Source: DATEZO01 sp035255485
GTDB taxonomy: Bacteria; Pseudomonadota; Gammaproteobacteria; Burkholderiales; Burkholderiaceae_D
Reading direction: 5' to 3'
Assembly (NCBI GenBank): GCA_035255485.1
Contig: DATEZO010000190.1
Location: forward strand, 1 to 61,522
Length of the DNA stretch: 61,522 bases
Shown here: piece after piece, positions 43,452 through 51,299 of the stretch
How the letters are laid out: each line of letters begins with the position of its first letter
Numbering within the stretch: the stretch's first letter is position 1
Position numbers and translations under genes: made by a program
Notes under the pieces: model-generated
What the model was told of the DNA's origin: nothing
Database searches by the model: none
Seen by the model: only the letters and a program-made list of their open reading frames with translations

Positions 43452-44089
43452 ACGCGCACATCGAGTCCTCGGGATATCGCATGCTTTATGTATTGCTAAT
43501 GCAGTGCATGGCTGTTTTGCTGACCGGATATTGTAGCCAGGCCATTGCGGGCAATCAAAAGGAGGAGGCGCTTGCTGATTCGGTGCGCATCGCGTTGTCG
43601 CGTGCTATTGCAGATACGCGCCCGCCCAAGGCGCAATTCGTTAGTATTGATGAGCGCATCAAGTATCTGTACTGGCTTGGTGAAATGTCCTGGCGGCTGA
43701 AGAAAAAACTACCCGATATTCAGGTGCGACTCGAATTTCTGCAGACTGCATGGTACGAGGCGAAACGGGCTGGGCTCGATCCTGGGCTGGTGCTTGGACT
43801 GATTCAGGTGGAGTCGGATTTCCGGAAGTATGCATTATCGCCGGTCGGCGCACATGGTTACATGCAAGTGATGCCGTTCTGGGCGCGTGTCATCGGTGAT
43901 GGAGATCCGTATAAATTGTTCCATATGCAGACTAATTTGCGTTACGGTTGTTCGATTTTGCGCATGTATCTTGATATGGAGGGTGGTGACCTTTTTCTCG
44001 CGCTTGGACGCTACAACGGCAGTCGCGGTCAGCCGGCATATCCCAATGCGGTATTGGCAGCATGGAAGAAATGGGAGCATCGAACTTGA
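43448..44089 (+). CDS. Lytic transglycosylase (SLT domain)
   Basis: A 213-residue exported protein with a signal-like hydrophobic segment (about 12-34) and a C-terminal SLT domain. The catalytic Glu is E122 in QVESDFRKYALSPVGAHGYMQVMP. It probably cleaves peptidoglycan in the periplasm. The GTG start overlaps the proS stop; an internal ATG at 43481 is an alternative and would give a cleaner signal peptide. Downstream the core order breaks. Confidence 0.88.
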   Translation: MNAHIESSGYRMLYVLLMQCMAVLLTGYCSQAIAGNQKEEALADSVRIALSRAIADTRPPKAQFVSIDERIKYLYWLGEMSWRLKKKLPDIQVRLEFLQTAWYEAKRAGLDPGLVLGLIQVESDFRKYALSPVGAHGYMQVMPFWARVIGDGDPYKLFHMQTNLRYGCSILRMYLDMEGGDLFLALGRYNGSRGQPAYPNAVLAAWKKWEHRT

Positions 44090-44348
44090 TTTCATTACGA
44101 AACAACCTGCATTGTCGCTGCTTTGGTATTTGATGCGATGCCGGCCTCGGGCACCATTTCCCTGATTCAACCAGTCTTGTCCCATTTCAAAACCCGCATG
44201 GTAATTGGCTTTGCTGGTTTTTTGTTGTTTTGTCACGTATCTGGCGATAGCATGGGATGCCAACAAATTGATGGTATTTTTGTCGGTACTTTTAGCCTTG
44301 TTGGCACTTTCTTTTAGCCAACCTTAAACAGTGACATCGGAGGGTGGC
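44090..44348. other. Non-coding DNA with a tRNA-3'-end-like att remnant
   Basis: No gene is visible here. At 44141-44156 CCGGCCTCGGGCACCA has the exact layout of a tRNA 3' end: T-stem strand CCGGC, acceptor strand CTCGGGC, discriminator A, then CCA. It is probably Leu-type. No complete tRNA surrounds it. Such 3' ends are common integration targets, and a broken integrase starts 193 bp downstream. Confidence 0.5.
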
Positions 44349-44521
44349 ATGGGACTGGTCGATACCTTCATTCGACAGGTAAAGTACAGTGGCGCCATCG
44401 CTGGTGACAGCACACCAATGGGTAAGGCCTTTTTCTGCTGGTAATGGTTATTGGCAAATACTGGCGCCAGAGTTACCGCTTTGGCAGCAAGGTGTTCCCT
44501 CCAATAAACAGAAATGGATAA
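44349..44521 (+). pseudogene. Degraded phage-type integrase (N-terminal arm-binding domain)
   Basis: A GGAGGG site and ATG open a frame reading MGLVDTFIRQVKYSGAIAGD, which stops at 44444. In a neighbouring frame the sequence continues GLFLLVMVIGKYWRQSYRFG. Together these match the N-terminus of tyrosine-recombinase integrases of the DUF4102 type (pattern DxxIRxxK, then GLYLLVxxxGxKYWRxxYRFGGK). At least one frameshift and loss of the catalytic domain make it a relic. The rest, to 44747, holds nothing I recognise. Confidence 0.7.
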
Positions 44522-44747
44522 AGGCGAGCTCAGGATCTAGTCCCATATATTCACCCCATGTACTCGTGTGGCCCCATCTATATTTGCGCTGGCACCATGG
44601 CTGACCGCTTAAGCCCGTCCTCTCTTCTTTGCGGGGACGAAGATCCGCTCACACCGCATTTGAACTTTGCCACATGGACTGAGCTCCAAAGAAAGAGCAC
44701 ATAGCTAAATTAGGAATGTGCCGCAGTGTCGCGATGGGATATGAGCA

Positions 44748-45896
44748 GTGATTTCACAGAACTATGTTCGTACTGCGCAATCTTGCGCAGTAGACGCGCG
44801 CACTGCCGTGCGTGAATTTCATGCCGGTATTCAACAACCCGATACCGAGCTGGTCATCTTCTTTTGTTCGAGCCTCTATGATCTCGATGCCATTGCCGAT
44901 GAAATGAGCTGGTTGTTCGCCGGGCTGACGGTCATCGGCTGCACGACAGCCGGTGAAATCGGACCGGCCGGCTATCAAAACCATAGTATTACCGGTGCCA
45001 GTTTTTCCGCCAGCATGTGTTCGGCAGTAATCGGGCGCATCGGCCAGTTGCAGCAGTTCGAGATTGCCAGCGGGCGCCGCTTCGCACAATCATTGCTGCA
45101 GCAACTGGAAAGCCATGCACCGGCGGCCGACACTGGTAACAGTTTTGCGTTTCTGATGATCGACGGCATGTCCCGGCGCGAAGAGGCGGTGGCGCGTGCG
45201 TTGCAGGATGGATTGGGACAGATCCCGCTGTTCGGCGGCTCCGCCGGCGACGACTTGGAATTGGCGCGCGCCTGGGTTTTTCACCAAAACAAGTTTCATT
45301 CTGACAGTGCCGTGCTGATGTTGGTCAGCAGCACACTTCCCTTCAAGCTTTTCAAGACCCAGCACTTCGTTAGCGAAACTGAACGGCTGGTGGTCACTGA
45401 AGCAGACGCCAGCCGTCGTATCGTCAAGGAAATCAACGGTTTGCCGGCAGCCAAGGAATACGCGCGGATGGTCGGCGTCCATGTGAGCGACCTGAACCCG
45501 CAACGCTTCGCCGCATCGCCGGTGGTGGTGGCGATCGATGGCACCGACTATGTGCGTTCGATCCAGAGTGCGAACCCGGACGGCAGCCTGACTTTTTATT
45601 GCGCGATCGACGAAGGTCTGGTGCTGCGCGTAGTACGGGGCGTGGACCTGCTGGGTAACCTGGAGCACGCGTTCGATAACCTGCGCGCGTCCGTCGGTCC
45701 ATTGCAACTGGTGATTGCCTGCGACTGCGTGCTGCGCAACCTGGAAATTACACAAAGCGGTTTGAAAGAGGCGGTAGGGGCCGTATTGCATCGAAACAAT
45801 GTTATCGGCTTCAGTACTTACGGAGAACAGTTCCGTGGCGTGCACGTCAACCAGACGCTGACCGGCATCGCTTTCGGCTGCCCGCGCGATGGCTGA
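44748..45896 (+). CDS. FIST-domain sensor protein (NosP-like)
   Basis: A 382-residue soluble protein with FIST N and C domains: LVIFFCSSLYDLDAIADEM, VIGCTTAGEIGPAGY, PLFGGSAGDDL, and the C-terminal VIGFSTYGEQFRGVHVNQT. FIST proteins are sensory; the NosP group binds haem and nitric oxide and is encoded with a partner histidine kinase, as here. Haem binding cannot be proved from the sequence. The start is GTG 44748 because a TGA lies two codons upstream. It overlaps the kinase gene by 8 nt. Confidence 0.85.
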   Translation: MISQNYVRTAQSCAVDARTAVREFHAGIQQPDTELVIFFCSSLYDLDAIADEMSWLFAGLTVIGCTTAGEIGPAGYQNHSITGASFSASMCSAVIGRIGQLQQFEIASGRRFAQSLLQQLESHAPAADTGNSFAFLMIDGMSRREEAVARALQDGLGQIPLFGGSAGDDLELARAWVFHQNKFHSDSAVLMLVSSTLPFKLFKTQHFVSETERLVVTEADASRRIVKEINGLPAAKEYARMVGVHVSDLNPQRFAASPVVVAIDGTDYVRSIQSANPDGSLTFYCAIDEGLVLRVVRGVDLLGNLEHAFDNLRASVGPLQLVIACDCVLRNLEITQSGLKEAVGAVLHRNNVIGFSTYGEQFRGVHVNQTLTGIAFGCPRDG

Positions 45897-47040
45897 AGTG
45901 CTGGCATCCGCCGCTGCCGACGAAGAGCAGCAGCTGCGCAATGAAATTGTGCGCCTCAACAAAGTGGTGCAGGCGCTGATGAACCGTGCCGAGCGCAGCA
46001 TGAATGCGCAGGGATCGGATTTCGGCTTGTTTCAGACGGCCATCATTCTCGAAGACCAAGTGCGCGACCGGACCCGTGAACTGGAGGCGGTGCTGCGGGA
46101 AAATGAAAAGATCAACCGCGATCTGCAACGCACCAAGGAGCAGATGGAGCGTGAAATCGAAGAGCGCAAGCGGGCGCATGCCGCACTCGAGCGCGAGCGC
46201 GAAGAGCAGAAAGTCCTGATCGCCCGGCTGGAACAGGCGATGAACCAGCTGGTACAGGCCGAGAAGCTGGCAGCGCTCGGCAGCCTAGTGGCCGGTGTAG
46301 CGCACGAGCTCAACACGCCGCTGGGCAACTCGCTGACCGTGGCCTCGGCATTGAACGAGGTGATCCGCAATTTCATGGATCGATTCCATGCCGGTAATCT
46401 GAGCAAGCAGGCACTGCTCGATTTCACCGCGCAGTGCCGCGAAGCCGCGCAGCTGATCGAGCGCAACTCGCAGCGCGCCGCGGAAATGATCGGCAATTTC
46501 AAGCAGGTGGCGGTCGATCAGACCAGCATGCGTCGCCGAAAATTCGACCTACGCCAGGCACTGGACGAGGTGCTGTCGACGCTGCAGCCGAATCTCAGAC
46601 ATACCCGGCATCGTCTGGAAGTCGAGGTCGAGCCGGGCATCGAACTCGAGGGTTACCCCGGGCCGATCGAGCAAATCATCGCCAACCTGTTGACCAATTC
46701 GCTGCTGCACGGTTTTGAAGGTATCGACGAGGGGACCATCCGCGTCAGCGCTGAGCAACGCAGCCAGGATCAGATCGCACTGTGCTTCAGCGACAACGGT
46801 ATCGGCATGACCGAAGCAACCGCACGGCGTGCGTTCGATCCGTTCTTTACCACCAAGCTGGGAAAAGGCGGCAGCGGCCTCGGGTTGTATATTGTCTACA
46901 ACCTGTCAACGGTCGTGTTGGGCGGCACAATCGGCCTTGCCAGCAGCCCAGGCCAGGGCGCACGCTTCGAACTGTTGCTGCCACGGGTAGCGCCGGAAGC
47001 GCCAGCCGCCAAAGGGGATGGCCATGCGACCCGACGATGA
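45889..47040 (+). CDS. Cytoplasmic histidine kinase partnered with the FIST protein
   Basis: A 383-residue kinase without membrane segments or an obvious sensor domain. Residues 15-125 look like a long coiled coil. The H-box is AHELNTPLGNS with H139, followed by NLLTNSLLHGF (N box), DNGIGM and GGSGLGLYIVY (G boxes). With no sensor domain of its own, it probably takes its signal from the FIST protein, as NahK-type kinases do from NosP. It overlaps both neighbours. Confidence 0.88.
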   Translation: MAEVLASAAADEEQQLRNEIVRLNKVVQALMNRAERSMNAQGSDFGLFQTAIILEDQVRDRTRELEAVLRENEKINRDLQRTKEQMEREIEERKRAHAALEREREEQKVLIARLEQAMNQLVQAEKLAALGSLVAGVAHELNTPLGNSLTVASALNEVIRNFMDRFHAGNLSKQALLDFTAQCREAAQLIERNSQRAAEMIGNFKQVAVDQTSMRRRKFDLRQALDEVLSTLQPNLRHTRHRLEVEVEPGIELEGYPGPIEQIIANLLTNSLLHGFEGIDEGTIRVSAEQRSQDQIALCFSDNGIGMTEATARRAFDPFFTTKLGKGGSGLGLYIVYNLSTVVLGGTIGLASSPGQGARFELLLPRVAPEAPAAKGDGHATRR

Positions 47041-49234
47041 ACCGCTTGATTTTCTTGACCAGGAACCCGAGCAAACCGATGCCGGCGGCGCGGCATGGAA
47101 GCTGCTGATCGTCGACGATGATATCGAGGTGCACGAAGCTACCCGCTTTGCGATCCACAACATGCATATTTCGGGCCGGCCGCTGCAGCTGATCAACGCC
47201 CGCTCCGCGGCAGAGGCCGCTGTCATCCTGAAAGCGGAACCGGAAATCGCGGTCATCCTGCTGGACGTGGTGATGGAAAGCCCGAACGCCGGCCTGGATC
47301 TGGTGCAACGCATCCGCCATGAACTCGGCCTGACCGATGTGCGCATCATCCTGCGTACCGGCCAGCCCGGACATGCGCCGGAACTGAAGGTGATCCGCGA
47401 CTACGACATCAACGACTACAAGACCAAGGCCGAGCTCACCCATACCCGGCTGGTGACGGCATTGATTGCCGCGATCCGCTCGTACGACCAGTTGCGCACG
47501 ATCAGCGCCAACCGGCGCGGGCTGGAATTGATCGTCACCGCCACGCCGAGCCTGATGCAAGCGCAGGAATTGGGCAGCTTCGCCAACAATACGCTGCAGT
47601 TGATGATGTCGCTGTTACACCTGCGCAGCGACGGCATCGTCTGTGTCCAGGGCAGCGTCGCCGGCAACGACAGCGAACTGGAACTGCCTCATGTCGTTGC
47701 CGCCACCGGTCAAGTCGCCGCCGCCGTCGGCCGGCCGCTGGAACAACTGGACGATCCGGAACTGGTCGCTGCCATCCGGGAATGCCTGGCGCGCCAGGCG
47801 CACTGTTTCGCAGCAAGCCATACCGCCTTATACCTGCAAGGGGGCCATCGCCAGGCCGTGATGCTCGTCAGGAACGAAAGGGCGCTGACAACGGTCGAGC
47901 GCCAATTGCTCGAAATTTTCGCGGCCAACCTTCTGACCTGTTTCGACAATATCACGCTGGTCGAGCGTCTCAACTACATTGCCTACCACGATCCGCTGAC
48001 TCGACTTCCCAACCGGACCCGGTTCATCGAGGAGTTGAACAACGTCGTCGCCAGCGCGGCACAGGATCAGGTGGCTTGCATGATCGATATCGACCGCTTT
48101 ACCGATATCAACAATGCGCTCGGCCATGCCGTCGCCGACGAGCTGCTGATCGCCGTGGGCAAGCGCATGGGTCTGTCCTATCCCGACTGTCATCTGGCGC
48201 GGATAGGCGCGGATACCTTCGGTCTGATCGGACCGGAAGCGCAGCTGGTCCCCGAACGCCTGCAGGCGCTGCTGCAGGAGCCGTTCGCCGCCGGCGACCA
48301 GCAATTGCCCATCAGCGCAACCATCGGTCTGTGCCGCATTACCGGGAATGAAAACGGGCATACGCTATTCAATCGCGCCGACATGGCATTCACCCAGGCC
48401 CGCCTCAATCCGCATGCCGGCCCGCTCTATTTTTCGCCCGACATGGAGCAGCACATATACTGGCGTCTCGAGGTGCTGCGCCAGCTGCGTCGCGATTTTC
48501 ACGACGGTCGCCTGGCCGTCTGGTTTCAGCCGCAGGTGTCGCTGGCCGACGGCAGCGTGATCGGCCTCGAAGCGCTGGCGCGCTGGCCGGACACCCGCGG
48601 CTTCACGCAGCCGCCGGGCGTATTCATCCCGCTGGCCGAGGAATCCGGCTTGATCGTCGATATCGGCGCCTGGATACTCGATCAGAGCTGCGCCGCATTT
48701 TCCCGGCTCGCGGCGTCAGGACATGCGCCGCGCCGCATCGCGGTCAATGTCAGCATGCCGCAGATGCGCCGGCCCGATTTTCCCGAACGCGTGGTACGCA
48801 CGCTCGCCGCACGCGGCATGCCGGCCTCTGCGCTGGAACTGGAAATCACCGAAAGCCAGCTGCTGGATGAACCGCAGGTGGTATTGCGCAATCTGCACGC
48901 GCTGAAGCAGGAGGGGATCCAGATCACGATCGACGATTTCGGCACCGGCTACTCATCGCTCGGCTATCTGCGGCAGTTGCCGATCGACTGCATCAAGATC
49001 GATCGCTCGTTCGTCGTGGAGATCGACCGCGGCCGGGGTGACTTGTTCGCGGAAACCATTATCACGCTGGCTCACAAGCTCGGTGCCGAAACGGTAGCCG
49101 AGGGCGTGGAAACTGCGGCGCAGGTGCGCTGCCTGCGCCATCTCGGCTGCGACACGGTGCAGGGCTTTCTGTATGGCAGACCGATGCCTGCCGATGAACT
49201 GGCCGGCTGGATTGAACAGCGGGCGCTGCATTGA
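47018..49234 (+). CDS. Response regulator with DUF3369, degenerate GGDEF and EAL domains
   Basis: A 738-residue protein: receiver domain (about 27-150, acidic VDDD and phospho-acceptor D83 in LLDVVME), DUF3369-like region (160-310), GGDEF domain (315-470) and EAL domain (480-735). The GGDEF signature reads IGADTF, so cyclase activity is unlikely. The EAL domain keeps EALARW (E518), NVSMPQ, EITES, DDFGTGYSSL, KIDRSFV and AEGVET, so it should be an active c-di-GMP phosphodiesterase. It overlaps the kinase gene by 23 nt. An in-frame ATG at 47024 is an alternative start. Confidence 0.9.
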   Translation: MAMRPDDEPLDFLDQEPEQTDAGGAAWKLLIVDDDIEVHEATRFAIHNMHISGRPLQLINARSAAEAAVILKAEPEIAVILLDVVMESPNAGLDLVQRIRHELGLTDVRIILRTGQPGHAPELKVIRDYDINDYKTKAELTHTRLVTALIAAIRSYDQLRTISANRRGLELIVTATPSLMQAQELGSFANNTLQLMMSLLHLRSDGIVCVQGSVAGNDSELELPHVVAATGQVAAAVGRPLEQLDDPELVAAIRECLARQAHCFAASHTALYLQGGHRQAVMLVRNERALTTVERQLLEIFAANLLTCFDNITLVERLNYIAYHDPLTRLPNRTRFIEELNNVVASAAQDQVACMIDIDRFTDINNALGHAVADELLIAVGKRMGLSYPDCHLARIGADTFGLIGPEAQLVPERLQALLQEPFAAGDQQLPISATIGLCRITGNENGHTLFNRADMAFTQARLNPHAGPLYFSPDMEQHIYWRLEVLRQLRRDFHDGRLAVWFQPQVSLADGSVIGLEALARWPDTRGFTQPPGVFIPLAEESGLIVDIGAWILDQSCAAFSRLAASGHAPRRIAVNVSMPQMRRPDFPERVVRTLAARGMPASALELEITESQLLDEPQVVLRNLHALKQEGIQITIDDFGTGYSSLGYLRQLPIDCIKIDRSFVVEIDRGRGDLFAETIITLAHKLGAETVAEGVETAAQVRCLRHLGCDTVQGFLYGRPMPADELAGWIEQRALH

Positions 49235-49359
49235 AGAAGTCCGGGGCTACGCGACACGTTGGCTCTGGGCCTATGATCGCGAACGCCCCGACATCGCCAC
49301 CGGCGGTATCATACCGAAACAGAAATTGGCCTTGGCCGCATAGCATCTACTTTCGGGCC

Positions 49360-49935
49360 GCTTCAAAATTGGGGGGATTACCCTTGAGTACGATCGACGA
49401 ATCTGATCGTTCTCGCTGATCCCGCAAGCGACAGGAAGGATTCGAGGTAAAACGCATCGCGCGCGGCGTGCGCCAGCAGCAGATCATCATCCTATACGCG
49501 GTTCGGTCACGATACGCTGCCTCGACATCGTCGAAGGTCTCGAACGGTGAACTGCTCCAGCAGGTGCGCTTGCCGCGCAGTCCATCAAGGCAATCCGCCC
49601 AACACTGCAAAAGCGGCGTATCCATAGCGTTCGGTAAACGCGGACGGCGTCCATGCCTGGCCGATGACGCTCCACCACAGACGCAGATAGCGTTCGGGCG
49701 TGACGGTTTCGCCGTTGATACGTAGCGTGCCGCCCACGGTACGGATGGTGCGGTCGCCGCACAGATGCGAAAAAACCTCGTCAACGGCAAGGAACGGCAG
49801 GCTGCGACAGGAGACGCCGAGAATCTCGTGCGTCACGCCGCCAGCGGTGGCATCGAATGTGGACGCGATAAATCGCCGATCGCGGTAGAAGGATGTGTCT
49901 TCGGCAAGCACGATGGCGATGCGCCCGCAAAACAC
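49360..49935 (-). pseudogene. Decayed coding remnant of unknown family
   Basis: On the minus strand a 116-residue frame (49935 down to 49585) reads like real protein, with FDATAGGVTHEILGV, SLPFLAVDEVFSHLCGD and RYLRLWWSVIGQAWTPSA. Protein-like sequence then continues in shifted frames down to about 49360 (QAHLLEQFTVRDLRRCRGS, DLLLAHAARDAFYLESF). The repeated frame changes suggest a broken gene. I do not recognise the family. No start signal is evident. Confidence 0.4.
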
Positions 49936-50031
49936 TCGGCCACCGAGCAGGAGGCGCGAACGAAATCAATCGATTCAATTCCAGGCTTCTTCCCGTTGCA
50001 ACAGGTGCGTCACGGGATTACCCCTCTTTGC

Positions 50032-50355
50032 ATGTCCGTGCCGATCGTCGCCAAACTGGATCGCGGCTATCGGAATGCGGAGGGTGTCATTATTTTGGCC
50101 GAACTAAAGACGCGGCACCGGAGCCGCCCCTATCTTACCGACGTCATCGAATTGTCCGCGCAGCGGCTCGCGGTGGAAGCACAAACGGGGGAGCGGGTTG
50201 CCGACTATGGATTCGTTTTGGTCAAATTGACTGAAAGCAAGCGCAAGATGGCGTATCGCGTTGAATTGTTATCAGAAGAGAAAGTTGTTGCATTGACGCG
50301 CAGACGGAAGGTGATAATGATGGGAGAGGCGTTACCGAGGTACGCGGCCGTGTGA
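50032..50355 (+). CDS. Orphan PD-(D/E)XK nuclease-like fragment
   Basis: A 107-residue frame from ATG 50032 reads VPIVAKLDRGYRNAEGVIILAELKTRHRS and then PYLTDVIELSAQRLAVEAQTG. An Asp followed by a hydrophobic strand ending ELK, then a helix with QRLA, is the pattern of Cas4/Dna2-type PD-(D/E)XK nucleases. No Fe-S cysteines remain and no cas or addB genes are near. The frame is open upstream to about 49765, so it may be the 3' remnant of a longer gene. Confidence 0.45.
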   Translation: MSVPIVAKLDRGYRNAEGVIILAELKTRHRSRPYLTDVIELSAQRLAVEAQTGERVADYGFVLVKLTESKRKMAYRVELLSEEKVVALTRRRKVIMMGEALPRYAAV

Positions 50356-50534
50356 ACGCTTGCGTACGCGGTGTGCGTTTAGACGCAAATGCGATTCGGC
50401 ACAACAGTGAGCAACGTGGACCGAACCGGTGACACGCTTACCTTTGTTGGTGCTTTATGATGTCATTTTTTGAAAAATGACATATTCATGCGGATTAGCG
50501 AGCGCTATTCGATGCCTGACTCTCAGTAGAAAAA

Positions 50535-50567
50535 ACAAAAACGCCCGCTGTGCGCGGGCGTTTTTGT
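50535..50567. terminator. Bidirectional terminator next to the SWIB gene
   Basis: CAAAAACGCCCGC pairs with GCGGGCGTTTTTG around a TGTGC loop, giving a 13-bp stem with A and T tracts on its two sides, so it can stop transcription from both strands. It ends the minus-strand SWIB gene 20 nt away. Confidence 0.85.
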
Positions 50568-50586
50568 TTGGCATTTGGAAAGGAAT

Positions 50587-51042
50587 TTATTTCAAGTGAT
50601 CGGAGACCAGTTTGGTCATCTCGAACATCGATACTTGCTTCTTGCCGCCAAAAACAGCCTTCAGCTTTTCATCCGCATTAATCATGCGTTTATTCAGTTC
50701 ATCCTGCAATTTCAGCTTTTTGATATATTCCCAGATTTTTTTCGTGACTTCCGTGCGTGGTAGTGGATTTGCTCCGATAACCGCAGCCAATACAGTAGAT
50801 GGTGTCATTGGCTTCATGAACGCAGCGTTGGGTTTGCGGGCTGCGGTCTTCTTTGCTGCGGGTTTGGCTGCCGCTTTTTTTGCAGGAGCTGCTTTCTTTG
50901 CTACGGGTTTGGCTGCGGATTTAGCAGCAGCCTTTTTTGCCGGTGTTGCTTTAGCCGCAGGCTTCTTTGCTGCCGCAGCAGGTTTTTTTACAGCGGGTTT
51001 CTTGGCGGCCGGTTTGGCCGCTGGTTTTTTGGCTGTTGCCAT
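50587..51042 (-). CDS. SWIB/MDM2-domain protein with histone-H1-like tail
   Basis: A 151-residue DNA-associated protein. Residues 1-75 are almost entirely Lys, Ala and Pro in AAKKPA-type repeats, like the tails of bacterial H1 proteins. Residues 78-151 form a SWIB domain (MKPMTPSTVLAAVIG, EVTKKIWEYIKKLKLQD, FGGKKQVSMFEMTKLVSDHL). The ATG at 51042 has a GGAGG site. Chromosome compaction or regulation is inferred; similar fusions occur in chlamydiae and betaproteobacteria. Confidence 0.9.
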   Translation of the reverse strand: MATAKKPAAKPAAKKPAVKKPAAAAKKPAAKATPAKKAAAKSAAKPVAKKAAPAKKAAAKPAAKKTAARKPNAAFMKPMTPSTVLAAVIGANPLPRTEVTKKIWEYIKKLKLQDELNKRMINADEKLKAVFGGKKQVSMFEMTKLVSDHLK

Positions 51043-51299
51043 CTTCGAGCCTCCTTCACAAAATGTGTTGGGAAATTGCGTCATCTACGCACCGCTAATA
51101 GTGGTGCGGTTTTTCCAGTGATGCAAGTGTTTTTTGCATGTTTTTATGTCATTTGTGATTGAGGAGCGATCTTGCTGCTACAACAAGCGATTGGCGTATC
51201 TGAATAGTCTTGGCAACAGTATGCCGGCGATACTTGCATGTGCTGCCTGCCGGGATGAGATGCTTCGAATAGTCGTCTGGCAGCCTGAATTTGAAGTGT

